64,000 nucleotides of DNA from Archaeoglobus sp. JdFR-24 (GTDB lineage: Archaea; Halobacteriota; Archaeoglobi; Archaeoglobales; Archaeoglobaceae). Of the stretch, positions 44,519 through 54,332 are shown in pieces. The stretch lies in NCBI GenBank assembly GCA_002011215.1, contig MTML01000064.1:1-64000 (forward strand). Reading direction: 5' to 3'. How positions within the stretch are numbered: the first letter of the stretch is position 1; the number at the start of each line of letters is the position of its first letter. Under the pieces are notes generated by a model, which saw only the letters and a program-made list of their open reading frames with translations, searched no databases and had not been told where the DNA came from. The position numbers were made by a program, and so were the translations under genes.

Positions 44519-47500
44519 ATGCACGTTACTCTTGACAGATTTTTTCCATTATTTCATAAACATGAAGACAAGGGATTTGATGAGAAGAACGCAAATTACC
44601 TGATATTTCTTGAAGAAATGGAAAAATATCACAGTCTTTTACTGGAAAAGGTTGAGGATATCTACAAGATAGCAAAAGAGGCCAGAAAAAAAGGGTTCGA
44701 TCCCGAACCGGATGTCGAGATCCCAGTAGCAAGAAACATGGCAGAAAGAGTTGAGAAGCTCTTAGGTATCCCGGGTATCGCTGACAGAATTTCCGAACTG
44801 GAGAAATCCGGGGAAAGCAGGGAAAAAATTTGTTTTATAGTTGCTAAGGATCTTGTTGAGGGGAAATTCGGAAATTTTGATGTGCTGGATGCTATTGATA
44901 AAGCTGTTAGAAGTGCTGTTGCAATTCTCACCGAAGGTGTCGTTGCTGCACCAATAGAAGGTATTGCAAAGGTAAAATTGGATAAAAATCATGATGGTAG
45001 TGATTTCCTAAAAATATATTATGCAGGACCAATAAGAAGCGCAGGTGGCACAGCCCAGGTAATATCAGTCCTTGTAGGAGATTATGTGAGGAGACTGAGC
45101 GGAATAAACCGATACATTCCTACAGAACAGGAGATCCTGAGGTACATCGAAGAGATTCCACTATATAAGAAGGTTGCGAACCTGCAGTATGTGCCCTCCG
45201 ATGAGGAGACAAAGCTCATCGTATCTAACTGTCCAGTATGTATTGATGGTGAGCCGACAGAAGATGCTGAAGTCGCGGGTTACAGAAATCTGCCTCGAGT
45301 GGAGACGAACAGAGTCAGAGGAGGAATGGCACTTGTAATTGCTGAAGGGATAGCACTGAAGGCTCCAAAGCTCAAGAAAATAGTGGATGAGCTTAAGATA
45401 GATGGATGGAGCTGGCTTGACAAACTTATCAATAAAGATCTGAATGATTCAAAGTCCAAATCCGATGGTTCTGCTGGATCGAATGAAATGGAAGCGATTA
45501 AACCTAAGGAGAAGTATTTATCAGACATTGTAGCTGGAAGACCTGTTTTCAGTCACCCATCAAGAAAAGGCGGATTCAGGCTGAGATATGGGAGAGCAAG
45601 AAACTCAGGATTTGCAACAGTGGGTATTAATCCAGCGGTTATGGTAATAACAGGAAACTTTCTGGCCGTTGGAACGCAGGTCAAAATCGAGAGGCCGGGG
45701 AAAGCTGGAGGGGTTGTACCGGTAACATCAATCGATGGGCCAACTGTAAGGTTGAAAAATGGTGATGTCATAAAGATAAATTCAGTTAAAAAAGCCCTAC
45801 TTTACAAAGATCAGGTTGACTCCATCCTTGATATCGGCGAAATTCTCATAAACTTTGGTGATTTCCTCGAAAATAACCATCCACTACTTCCAGCTTCTTA
45901 CACATATGAATGGTGGCTACAGGAAGTGGAGAGAATAATTCCAAAGGGAGATTACAGAGACATTGATGAAGAAACGGCCCTCAAGCTCTGTGACAACTTC
46001 AGCATTCCCCTTCATCCCGATTATACATACTTGTGGCATGATATTTCACTTGAAGAATACTCTTACCTAAGAAATTTTATTTCAGATAATGGAAAAATAG
46101 AGGGGAAGTATGGAAAAAGCGCTCTTGTTATTCCAGAAGACAAGAAAGTGAAAGATATTCTTGAAAAATTGCTTATAGAACACAAATACCGAAATGAAGC
46201 TTACGTTCTAGAGAAATGGAAGGTTTTTGTCAGATGTCTGGGGTTAAATTATGAACTTAAATCAAATAAAAAGATAAATTCGAACTCAGAAGATGTTTTA
46301 AGTGTCGTCAGACATCTTTCTGGACTAGATGTCAGAGCTAAAGCGCCCAGCAGGATTGGAGCAAGAATGGGCAGGCCAGAAAAAGCACGAGAGAGAAAAA
46401 TGAGTCCACCACCACACGTTCTCTTTCCGCTCGGGCAGGCAGGAGGGAAGACAAGAGACATTAAAAACGCCATTAATTTTACAAGCTCGTACAACTCCGC
46501 AAAGGGTCAGATATACGTTGATCTTCCGATTAGAAAATGCGAGCGCTGTGGTAAGGAGAATATATGGTTAAGATGTGACTGTGGGGCACTTACAAAGCAA
46601 CTCAACTTCTGCAATAAATGCAAAATAACAACCGAAAATAAAAGTTGTCCGAAATGTGGTGGAGAGGTCAACGGGTTCAGGAAAAGGGGGATAAACGTCA
46701 GAAGCCTTTATGAGAAGGCACTCCAGAATTTGAATGAAAGAGACATCTATTCGACAATAAAGGGAGTAATCGGGCTTACCAACAAAAATAAGGTCGCAGA
46801 GAGATTGGAAAAGGGTATTCTCAGAGCCAAACATGAAGTTTACGTGTTCAAAGATGGTACAATTAGATATGATATGACAGACCTTCCTCTGACGCATTTT
46901 AAACCATTTGAGGTTGGGGTGAGCGTTGAAAAGCTCAAAGAATTAGGTTATGAATATGATTATAACGGTAATCCTCTCAAGCGAGAAGACCAGATTGTAG
47001 AACTCAAGCCACAGGATATCATACTCGCCATGGATGCCGCAAAGTATCTGCTAAAGGTATCCCACTTTATTGACGAATTACTTACCAAATTTTATGGGCT
47101 GGAGCCGTTTTACAACGCAAAAAGCATAGAAGATCTCATAGGGCATCTGGTAATTGGTCTCGCACCCCACACATCAGCAGGTGTACTTGGAAGAATAATT
47201 GGCTTCTCAGATGTTCTTGCAGGATACGCCCATCCGTATTTCCACGCAGCAAAAAGGAGGAACTGTGACGGGGATGAGGATTGTGTAATGCTCCTTCTTG
47301 ACGGCTTGCTCAATTTCTCAAGACATTTTCTCCCCGAGAGAAGGGGGGGACAGATGGATGCTCCACTCGTGCTAACAACAATCATAGATCCCCGAGAAGT
47401 TGATCACGAAGTACACAACATGGATATTACCGAGAGATATCCTCAATCCTTCTATGAAGCTACATTGAGATGTGCACATCCCAAGGAGTTCGTCGGAGAG

Positions 47501-48016
47501 ATTGAGAGGGTTGAAGACAGGCTTGGTTCAGAGAACAGGAATTTCGGACTTCGATTCACCCATGACACAGAAAACATAGCTTCAGGAGTAAAGGAGTGTG
47601 CATACAAGTTCCTGAAAACTATGCAGGATAAGGTAACCGCCCAGATGGTGCTTGCAGAGAAATTACTGGCTGTTGATGAGGATGACGTTGCTGAAAGAGT
47701 CATATCAAGCCATTTCCTGCCAGATTTAATTGGAAATCTAAGGGCATTTTCAAGACAGGAGTTCAGATGTGTCAAATGCAATACAAAATACAGGAGAGTT
47801 CCCCTTGCAGGAAAATGTCTGAAATGTGGTGGAAACCTTACACTCTCTGTTCACGAGGGTTCAATTAAAAAATACCTTGAGATGTCCAAATTTCTGAGTG
47901 AGAACTACAGAGTGAGCGAATACACCAAACAGAGGCTGAAATTGATTGAACTTGAAATCAATTCCCTGTTCGAAAATGAGATTAAGAGACAGGTTAAAAT
48001 AAGCGACTTTTTCTAA
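44519..48016 (+). CDS. polC: DNA polymerase D large subunit (DP2)
   Basis: This is the catalytic subunit of the archaeal replicative polymerase PolD, about 1130-1190 residues. The active-site motif RRNCDGDEDC and zinc ribbons (CERCGKEN, CNKCK, CPKCG, and CVKCN with CLKCG near the end) are intact. No intein is present. It ends VKISDFF, a PIP box for the PCNA clamp. The start is uncertain: TTG 44444, ATG 44519 and ATG 44618. The last gives 1132 residues and best fits family length. The DP1 exonuclease subunit is not in the window. Confidence 0.97.
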   Translation: MHVTLDRFFPLFHKHEDKGFDEKNANYLIFLEEMEKYHSLLLEKVEDIYKIAKEARKKGFDPEPDVEIPVARNMAERVEKLLGIPGIADRISELEKSGESREKICFIVAKDLVEGKFGNFDVLDAIDKAVRSAVAILTEGVVAAPIEGIAKVKLDKNHDGSDFLKIYYAGPIRSAGGTAQVISVLVGDYVRRLSGINRYIPTEQEILRYIEEIPLYKKVANLQYVPSDEETKLIVSNCPVCIDGEPTEDAEVAGYRNLPRVETNRVRGGMALVIAEGIALKAPKLKKIVDELKIDGWSWLDKLINKDLNDSKSKSDGSAGSNEMEAIKPKEKYLSDIVAGRPVFSHPSRKGGFRLRYGRARNSGFATVGINPAVMVITGNFLAVGTQVKIERPGKAGGVVPVTSIDGPTVRLKNGDVIKINSVKKALLYKDQVDSILDIGEILINFGDFLENNHPLLPASYTYEWWLQEVERIIPKGDYRDIDEETALKLCDNFSIPLHPDYTYLWHDISLEEYSYLRNFISDNGKIEGKYGKSALVIPEDKKVKDILEKLLIEHKYRNEAYVLEKWKVFVRCLGLNYELKSNKKINSNSEDVLSVVRHLSGLDVRAKAPSRIGARMGRPEKARERKMSPPPHVLFPLGQAGGKTRDIKNAINFTSSYNSAKGQIYVDLPIRKCERCGKENIWLRCDCGALTKQLNFCNKCKITTENKSCPKCGGEVNGFRKRGINVRSLYEKALQNLNERDIYSTIKGVIGLTNKNKVAERLEKGILRAKHEVYVFKDGTIRYDMTDLPLTHFKPFEVGVSVEKLKELGYEYDYNGNPLKREDQIVELKPQDIILAMDAAKYLLKVSHFIDELLTKFYGLEPFYNAKSIEDLIGHLVIGLAPHTSAGVLGRIIGFSDVLAGYAHPYFHAAKRRNCDGDEDCVMLLLDGLLNFSRHFLPERRGGQMDAPLVLTTIIDPREVDHEVHNMDITERYPQSFYEATLRCAHPKEFVGEIERVEDRLGSENRNFGLRFTHDTENIASGVKECAYKFLKTMQDKVTAQMVLAEKLLAVDEDDVAERVISSHFLPDLIGNLRAFSRQEFRCVKCNTKYRRVPLAGKCLKCGGNLTLSVHEGSIKKYLEMSKFLSENYRVSEYTKQRLKLIELEINSLFENEIKRQVKISDFF

Positions 48017-48024
48017 GCAGAACG

Positions 48025-48906
48025 ATGAACATGATAATCGCCAGATACGATGAGATAGGCCTGAAAAGTAAATTCGTCAGAAGGGAATTTGAAAACATTC
48101 TTGTTCAGAATATAAATAGAGTTCTTTCCAGAGAGAAATTTGGAAAAAACAAAGTTTCAAGAGAGCCTGGAAGAATTTACATATACTCAAACGATAGAAA
48201 AGTTGCAGAAAGGGTCTCGAAGATATTCGGAATAGCTTCTACAGCTGTAAGCGAGAAAAAAAAGTTGGATCTCGAAGAAAACGCCGAATATATTGCAGAA
48301 TTGTGGAGAAACAAGCTTGGAAGTGATAAGAGTTTTGCTGTAAGAGTTAAAAGAAAAGGGAAGCATGACTTTACATCCATGGATGCTGCAAAAATTATCG
48401 GGAAAAGTGTGAGAGAAGTTACAGGAGCCAGAGTGGACTTAAAAAACCCGGATAAAGAGATAATTATTGAGATCAGAGATGACAGCATATATATTATAAC
48501 TGAAACATTCAAAGGCTATGGTGGATTGCCCACAGGAACTCAAGAAAGAGTATTATGCTTATTTTGCGATGAAAAATCTTTCCTTTCCACATGGTATGCC
48601 CTTAAAAGAGGATGTGATATCGATGTCATTTACAATCCTGAACTGAAAAATTATGTGGAAAAAATCCCTTACTGGGCCGCCTACAGAAAAATCAATTTTG
48701 TGGAATCTGGACTTAATTTAGAAAACATGCTTTTAGAGAGTTTCAATATGGAGTTAAAGGGTATTTACTGCTCATTAACCTTGGAGGAAATCGAAACATA
48801 CATTGAAATTCTAAGAGAACGTAGAATGCCAGTATTTACACCACTAATTTCATTTGATAAAACAGAAATCGAGAGAAAAATTGAAAACCTTTTAAGAATC
48901 AAATAA
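48025..48906 (+). CDS. ThiI-like THUMP protein lacking the PP-loop
   Basis: The 293-residue protein follows ThiI through the N-terminal ferredoxin-like and THUMP RNA-binding domains (about residues 1-170), then YGGLPTGTQERVL, the conserved ThiI lead-in. The ATP-binding SGGxDS loop that should follow is replaced by CDEKSFLST. The remaining PP-loop domain is short and altered. It should bind tRNA but is unlikely to adenylate it for 4-thiouridine formation. It starts 8 bases after polC. Confidence 0.8.
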   Translation: MNMIIARYDEIGLKSKFVRREFENILVQNINRVLSREKFGKNKVSREPGRIYIYSNDRKVAERVSKIFGIASTAVSEKKKLDLEENAEYIAELWRNKLGSDKSFAVRVKRKGKHDFTSMDAAKIIGKSVREVTGARVDLKNPDKEIIIEIRDDSIYIITETFKGYGGLPTGTQERVLCLFCDEKSFLSTWYALKRGCDIDVIYNPELKNYVEKIPYWAAYRKINFVESGLNLENMLLESFNMELKGIYCSLTLEEIETYIEILRERRMPVFTPLISFDKTEIERKIENLLRIK

Positions 48907-48916
48907 ATGAGATAAA

Positions 48917-49819
48917 ATGAGCAGGAATTTTAAAGTTCAGATTATGGGTGCCGGAGCGATAGGCTCACTTTTTGGTGCACTCATTCAGCTGAGCGGTTAC
49001 GATGTACATTTTGTTGCAAGGGGGGATCAACTCGAGGCTCTAAGCAAAAATGGGCTGATGATGACAGGACTACTTGAGAGGAAAATCGACATTGATGCGA
49101 GCAATGAACCTGAGGATGCTGATATTACCATCGTGGCTGTTAAAGCCTATGACACTGAAAATGCTGCTAAACAGCTATCGACAGTTGATTGTGGTGTTGT
49201 ATGTACAATTCAGAATGGTATTGGAAACAGAGAAAGGCTTTCAAAATACTTGGATAAGGTGTTAGGGGGAACCACAACCTACGGTGCAAACGTGATAAAG
49301 CCAGGAGTTATTAATTTCGCCGGCCGTGGGATCACCTATGTTGGAGAAGATGGACACATAAGTGAGGAAGCCTTAATGATAGAAGAGGTTCTGAAATCAA
49401 GTGGAATCGAATGTAAGGCCGTCTCGGATATATCTCTGAAAATATGGCAAAAAGCTGTGATAAATGCGGCAATCAATCCCCTGACAGCAATCTGTCAGAT
49501 CAGAAATGGAAAAATTATAGAAATACCGGAACTCTGGATAATAGCTGAGAAAATTGTGGAAGAAGGGGAAAGGGTAATGTCAAAACTTGGAATGGAGGTT
49601 TCAAATTTATCCGAGATCGTAAGAGAGGTGGCATTGAAGACTGCAAACAACAGATCGTCCATGCTCCAGGACATTCAGAGGGGGAAAAAAACCGAAATAG
49701 ATTATATAAATGGGGAGATAGCCAGGAAGGCAGAAGAAGTTGGAGTTGATGCAACCTTCAACCGAATTTTAACACTGCTCGTAAAGGGGGTAGAAAAAGC
49801 GAATGGTATCGATCAATGA
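48917..49819 (+). CDS. panE: Ketopantoate reductase
   Basis: The 300-residue NADPH-dependent reductase has the dinucleotide motif GAGAIGSLFGA at the N-terminus, the conserved TIQNGIGNRE, the catalytic Lys in IWQKAVINAAINPLTA and a late SSMLQDI motif. It makes pantoate for coenzyme A. It starts 10 bases after the ThiI-like gene and overlaps the next gene by 17 bases, so the run polC to 50261 may be one transcript. Confidence 0.93.
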   Translation: MSRNFKVQIMGAGAIGSLFGALIQLSGYDVHFVARGDQLEALSKNGLMMTGLLERKIDIDASNEPEDADITIVAVKAYDTENAAKQLSTVDCGVVCTIQNGIGNRERLSKYLDKVLGGTTTYGANVIKPGVINFAGRGITYVGEDGHISEEALMIEEVLKSSGIECKAVSDISLKIWQKAVINAAINPLTAICQIRNGKIIEIPELWIIAEKIVEEGERVMSKLGMEVSNLSEIVREVALKTANNRSSMLQDIQRGKKTEIDYINGEIARKAEEVGVDATFNRILTLLVKGVEKANGIDQ

Positions 49820-50261
49820 AATTTTGCATGTGTTTATCCTCTCCGCTCTACCAGTATCCGAACTCAGAGGGGGGATACCACTAGCCATATATTACGGAAT
49901 GAATCCTGTAGAGGCATACCTCCTTTGTATAGCAGGTAATGCATTCCCGGTTCCCTTTTTACTGCTCTTTCTTGAGAAGATTAGAATGCTTGCTGAAAGA
50001 TGGTCTTTCACTTCAAAATTTTTCAGGTATATTATGGACAGAACAGAGAAAAAAAAGGGAGTTATAGAAAAATACGGTTATGCTGGTTTAACTATTTTTG
50101 TTGCCATCCCTCTACCCATTACCGGAGCCTGGACGGGAAGTTTGCTTGCATTCATTCTCGGTCTTAAAACCTCCAAATCCTTTTTATTCATATTCTTAGG
50201 GATACTTATTGCAGGTATAATTGTGGCCCTTACTTCTATCGGCTTGATCAGCCTTTTCTAG
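49803..50261 (+). CDS. Small multidrug-export family membrane protein
   Basis: The 152-residue protein has about four membrane spans and the family pattern: SALPVSELRGGIPLAIYYG near the start, GNAFPVPF, KYGYAGLTIFVAIPLPITGAWTG. This family is called putative small multidrug export protein, but transport has not been shown widely. It overlaps the panE 3' end. Confidence 0.86.
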   Translation: MVSINEILHVFILSALPVSELRGGIPLAIYYGMNPVEAYLLCIAGNAFPVPFLLLFLEKIRMLAERWSFTSKFFRYIMDRTEKKKGVIEKYGYAGLTIFVAIPLPITGAWTGSLLAFILGLKTSKSFLFIFLGILIAGIIVALTSIGLISLF

Positions 50262-50263
50262 CT

Positions 50264-50278
50264 CTTTTTGTTTTTTTT
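50264..50278 (+). terminator. T-rich terminator
   Basis: Runs of five and eight T (50265-50269 and 50271-50278) follow the stop codon at 50261, as expected for an archaeal oligo-T terminator ending the polC to 50261 run. Confidence 0.65.
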
Positions 50279-50435
50279 GTGTGTTGGTGTGTTGATGGCT
50301 TTTGGCGGCATATATTACAGATTGAACCGAAGTGAGCAAAATTCGAAACAAATCCAATATTATATCTAAACCACAGTAACTCATAATCAGTTCATCCAAA
50401 AAACTTTAAAACCTCCCATTGTTTTTGGGTTAGCG

Positions 50436-51002
50436 GTGATGGAAATGACACACAATATACCAGTGAAAGAAGTAATGACGAGAGAGGTGTGTACAGCATT
50501 AACTGATGAGTCATTACTCAACGCCTCGAGAAAAATGATAGAGTATGGTGTGGGTAGTATAGTTGTTATGGAAAACGGAAATCCAATTGGCATTGTTACA
50601 GAGAAAGATATGCTCGAGAAAGTGATTTCCAGAAACAGGGTGCCCTCAGAGGTTTTTCTAAAAGATATTATGACTTCACCCTTGATTGTAATCGCACCAT
50701 CAAAGAGTTTAAGAGAAGCTGCTGAAATAATGCTCAAAAAAGGTATCAGAAGGCTTCCTGTAGTGGACGGAGGTGAGCTTATAGGCATTATTACAGATAA
50801 CGATATTCTCAGCGTTTCCTTGGACCTTATAGAGTCGCGAGAGATTGAAGATTATAAAAGACTGATCAAGGAGAACTCATTTGGTTTTGAGGATGACTTT
50901 AGTTTTGGAAAATGTGAAAAATGCGGTAAGCTGACAGAAGAGCTGCAGGAAGTAGAAGGTTTGAAACTCTGCGAGGACTGTGCAGAGCTTATTCATGAAT
51001 AA
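50436..51002 (+). CDS. Two-CBS-domain protein with zinc ribbon
   Basis: The 188-residue protein has two CBS domains (about residues 8-60 and 72-130: VKEVMTREV and LKDIMTSPL), which bind adenine nucleotides, then a C-terminal zinc ribbon with CEKCG and CEDC. Such proteins probably sense energy charge and pass it to a partner. GTG 50436, ATG 50439 or ATG 50445 may be the start; a TTTAAA box lies at 50405-50410. Confidence 0.88.
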   Translation: MMEMTHNIPVKEVMTREVCTALTDESLLNASRKMIEYGVGSIVVMENGNPIGIVTEKDMLEKVISRNRVPSEVFLKDIMTSPLIVIAPSKSLREAAEIMLKKGIRRLPVVDGGELIGIITDNDILSVSLDLIESREIEDYKRLIKENSFGFEDDFSFGKCEKCGKLTEELQEVEGLKLCEDCAELIHE

Positions 51003-51040
51003 ACCGATCACCAGTTCATTCTAATTTATGGGGGGTATTG

Positions 51041-51982
51041 ATGATAAATAAAGGAAGTTTTTCTCGTGAAAAACCTGGAGTAAAGTCCAAAAAGTCATCA
51101 AAGAGACAAAAACCAGGAAGCGTGATGGAAATTTGCACGACCAATGTTGTGGCAATTCCTCCTACCTCAACCATTATGACCGCAATGAAATCAATGATCA
51201 AATACAACTTTAGAAGAGTTCCGATAGCAGACCCTGGAACAAAAAGGCTGGAGGGCATAATGACCGTCACAGATATAATTAATTTCTTTGGGGGAGGCAG
51301 CAAATACCAGATAGTTCAGGAAAGGTACAGTGGAAATTTGATGGCTGCAGTGAATGAAGATGTCGAGGAAATTATGGAAAAGGACGTTATTTCTGTCGAT
51401 TTTACATCATCATGGGATGAGGCTATCGAACTTATGCTTGAAAAAGCTGTTGGAGGATGTCCGATAGTCGATAAAGAAAACACCATCATGGGGATAATTA
51501 CTGAGAGAGATGTGATAGAATATCTATCCCAGAATGGACGTCTCGATGGCTATGTTAGGGATTACATGACTCGAGGTGTCATAACCGCATCCCCAGACAC
51601 CACGATTGAAGAGGCAATGAAATTGATGATCTCCAAAAGGATGAGAAGATTGCCTATCATTAAAGACGGGATACTCGTAGGACTTATTACTGCAAGAGAG
51701 ATTTTACGGTATTTCGGGACAGGTGAGGCTTTTAAAATGCTAATTACTGGAGATATCAGGGATGCGCTAAATAAACCCGTTTCTTACATACTTTCCAACG
51801 AGAATCTGCAGGTATATAAAGAACCTCTAACTTTCAAACCTGATTCAAAGATTTCAGAACTCGTTCAGGCCATGAAAGGTCAGGGATATGGTGTTGCTTT
51901 AATTGTGAACAACGGTAATCTTGAAGGAATTATTACGGAGAGAGATATTGTAAGGTTCCTCTACTCGAAAATTAAAAAATGA
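51041..51982 (+). CDS. Four-CBS-domain protein
   Basis: The 313-residue protein has four CBS units (starting near VMEICTTNVV, VEEIMEKDVI, VRDYMTRGVI and the less regular VSYILSNENL), forming two nucleotide-binding modules. The N-terminal 25 residues are Lys/Ser-rich and disordered. GGGGGGT lies 5 bases before ATG 51041. The end overlaps the RNA ligase gene by 4 bases, so the two are co-translated. Confidence 0.9.
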   Translation: MINKGSFSREKPGVKSKKSSKRQKPGSVMEICTTNVVAIPPTSTIMTAMKSMIKYNFRRVPIADPGTKRLEGIMTVTDIINFFGGGSKYQIVQERYSGNLMAAVNEDVEEIMEKDVISVDFTSSWDEAIELMLEKAVGGCPIVDKENTIMGIITERDVIEYLSQNGRLDGYVRDYMTRGVITASPDTTIEEAMKLMISKRMRRLPIIKDGILVGLITAREILRYFGTGEAFKMLITGDIRDALNKPVSYILSNENLQVYKEPLTFKPDSKISELVQAMKGQGYGVALIVNNGNLEGIITERDIVRFLYSKIKK

Positions 51983-53124
51983 AATTTGTTGCTGATGCAT
52001 TAAACCTCTCCCCTCCAGCTGCTGGAAGACTGGAGGAGAGAAATATTCTAAGATCAGCATTTATAAAACACCCTTTTTTCCCCGATGTTCTGGAAGCTTA
52101 TAAACTTGAAAAAAAATTTGGGGAATTCGAAGAGGGAACTTTTATCGCGAGAACCATAGATGGTTTAGCGGTCGTCAGAGGATATCCAAAGATCAGAAGA
52201 GCGCTGACCCTCTACCCAACAATAAAAAAACATTTCAAAGGTGAAGTTGCAATTGAGGAGAAAATGAATGGATATAATGTCCGAATAGTACATTTTGGTA
52301 AGAACATTTATGCATTGACTAGAAGAGGGTTTATTTGCCCCTATTCTACTGAAAAATCCCGTGAATTGATTAATTTTGATTTTTTTAAAGATAATCCTGG
52401 GCTGATGCTGTGCAGTGAGGCTGTCGGTGAGGAGTCTCCCTTTGTTTCCAAAAAAATATATGGTATTAAAAATCTGGATTTTTTCGTTTTTGATATAAGA
52501 GAGAGGAGAACAAACAGAGCTTTACCGATTAAACTTAAAGAAAAGCTCTCAGAAGAATACGGGTTCAAAATTGCCCAAATTCTTGAGACATGTGATGTTT
52601 CTGCAGCCCATAGGGTTTGCAGGGAGATAATAGACGATCTCGGCAAGAATGGAAGAGAGGGTATTGTCATAAAGGATCCAGAGATGAACAAAGCGCCGAT
52701 CAAGTATACGACAAGTCAGTCAAACAGTTCTGACCTCGAGTTTGCATTTAGATTTTTCAACGATTATGGGAAGGATTTCATGATGTCCAGAATAATCAGA
52801 GAGGCTTTCCAGAGTTTCGAATTTGGAGAGAATCCCGCTGAACTGGAGAAAAGATGTCAGAGGTTGGGAAAAGCAATTCTTGAATCAATGGTCAAAAGCA
52901 TCCGAGATGTCAGCAAGGGAAACAAAGTTGTTGAACACCATAGATTGAGATTCAGAAATTATGAAGTTCTGGATCTTTTCAAAATGCATGTCAAGAGGAT
53001 GGGTGTTGAAGCTGTATTTTCGGAGCCTCAAATTGAGGATGGAATGTATGTTATAGACTTTTACAGGATAATGGTGAGCACAACAGATAAGATTTCACAT
53101 CACCTCAAAGGGAATCTCTGGTAG
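51979..53124 (+). CDS. ATP-dependent RNA ligase (archaeal Rnl3 type)
   Basis: The 381-residue enzyme has the nucleotidyl-transferase motif I EEKMNGYNVR, where Lys takes AMP, plus motifs LCSEAVG, FFVFDI and EGIVIKDP, and the motif V Lys in IKYTT. The C-terminal helical dimerisation domain is that of Pab1020-type archaeal RNA ligases, which can circularise RNA. Its ATG lies in the end of the CBS gene, which suggests regulation by nucleotide level. Confidence 0.9.
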   Translation: MKFVADALNLSPPAAGRLEERNILRSAFIKHPFFPDVLEAYKLEKKFGEFEEGTFIARTIDGLAVVRGYPKIRRALTLYPTIKKHFKGEVAIEEKMNGYNVRIVHFGKNIYALTRRGFICPYSTEKSRELINFDFFKDNPGLMLCSEAVGEESPFVSKKIYGIKNLDFFVFDIRERRTNRALPIKLKEKLSEEYGFKIAQILETCDVSAAHRVCREIIDDLGKNGREGIVIKDPEMNKAPIKYTTSQSNSSDLEFAFRFFNDYGKDFMMSRIIREAFQSFEFGENPAELEKRCQRLGKAILESMVKSIRDVSKGNKVVEHHRLRFRNYEVLDLFKMHVKRMGVEAVFSEPQIEDGMYVIDFYRIMVSTTDKISHHLKGNLW

Positions 53125-53246
53125 TATCCCCAGTTGATTTTGTTTATCTATCCTATCAATTTACAGCGCTTAAATGTCTTAAATACTGAATACTGGAATT
53201 ATGAGAATACTAAGATCAAACATTAAGCACCGATCCTAAACCAACC

Positions 53247-53254
53247 TTTAAATT
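53247..53254 (+). promoter_or_regulatory. TATA box of the DUF1464 gene
   Basis: TTTAAATT is centred about 26 bases upstream of ATG 53276, and no ribosome binding site lies between. This suggests a leaderless mRNA. Confidence 0.55.
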
Positions 53255-53275
53255 GTCAAAGGTCGCCATGGTTTT

Positions 53276-54310
53276 ATGGTGAGATATGCAGGCATAGATC
53301 CCGGAACATCAAGTTATGATATTTTCGTTATGGAGGATGACAAACCTCTAAAAAAGATAGAGATCCCAACATCCCTTGTTCGTGATGATCCGCAATCATT
53401 TTCTGAAATTTTTAATGAACTCGACGCCGATGTGATTACAGGTTTATCTGGATACGGTATGCCGGTAAAAAGATTTTCTGAACTGAAAAAAGAGGATATC
53501 TTTATGATGACTCTCAATACTGACCCGGAAAGTACAATTGGGATGCGATATCTGGTAGAGATGGCTTCCCAACTCGATCTTAACATATATACCATACCTG
53601 GAGTGATTCACCTCCCAACCGTCCCAGAGTACAGAAAAATCAACAGAATCGATATGGGGACTGCGGATAAATTGTGTTCGGTTATTCTTGGAATGTATCA
53701 GCTTTCAAAAGAGGTCGAGATCAACAAACAAAATTTTATACTCGTTGAATCCGGATATGGGTTTAATGCATTTATTTCTGTCAAAAATGGGAAAATAGTG
53801 GATGGTCTTGGGGGGACGTCTTCGTTTCTATCCTTTTCATCGACAGGAGCAATTGATGGTGAGCTTGCTTACATATTGGGGAGTTTTCCAAAAAATTTGC
53901 TTTTTAAGGGAGGATTGAGGAGCTATATATCAGATAAGGGATTGGAAGTTGAAAAAATAGAAGATCTATCCGAGGAGGCTATGGAGTGGCTTGTCGAATA
54001 TTTAATAAAGGGTGTTAGGGCTGTTGAGGTTTCAAATCGAGCTGACACAGTTCTCCTATCTGGAAGAAACTTCTACTGTGTTGAATTCACGGACATCTTC
54101 ATCGAAGTTGCAGAATCTTTCGGTTATAACTGTACGTTTTTGAGGGGATTTGGTTATGCCAAGCAATCTGCAGAGGGGGCAGCCATTATAGCAAACGGAA
54201 TTTCAGATGGAGTGTTCAGAGATATAATAGATCATGCTGAAATAATGAATGCTCAGGGAAGTGTTCTTGATTATATTACATCGGACGTAAGAGCATACTT
54301 AAAAATCTGA
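53276..54310 (+). CDS. DUF1464 ASKHA-fold protein
   Basis: The 344-residue protein begins YAGIDPGTSSYDIFV, a phosphate-binding motif of the actin/sugar-kinase fold, with LVESGYGFNAFISV as the second motif and GRNFYC near the adenosine site. It matches the archaeal family DUF1464, predicted kinases with no known substrate. It is convergent with the NAD kinase-like gene 22 bases away. Confidence 0.88.
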   Translation: MVRYAGIDPGTSSYDIFVMEDDKPLKKIEIPTSLVRDDPQSFSEIFNELDADVITGLSGYGMPVKRFSELKKEDIFMMTLNTDPESTIGMRYLVEMASQLDLNIYTIPGVIHLPTVPEYRKINRIDMGTADKLCSVILGMYQLSKEVEINKQNFILVESGYGFNAFISVKNGKIVDGLGGTSSFLSFSSTGAIDGELAYILGSFPKNLLFKGGLRSYISDKGLEVEKIEDLSEEAMEWLVEYLIKGVRAVEVSNRADTVLLSGRNFYCVEFTDIFIEVAESFGYNCTFLRGFGYAKQSAEGAAIIANGISDGVFRDIIDHAEIMNAQGSVLDYITSDVRAYLKI

Positions 54311-54332
54311 ATATTCAGGCTTATCCCAGCTA

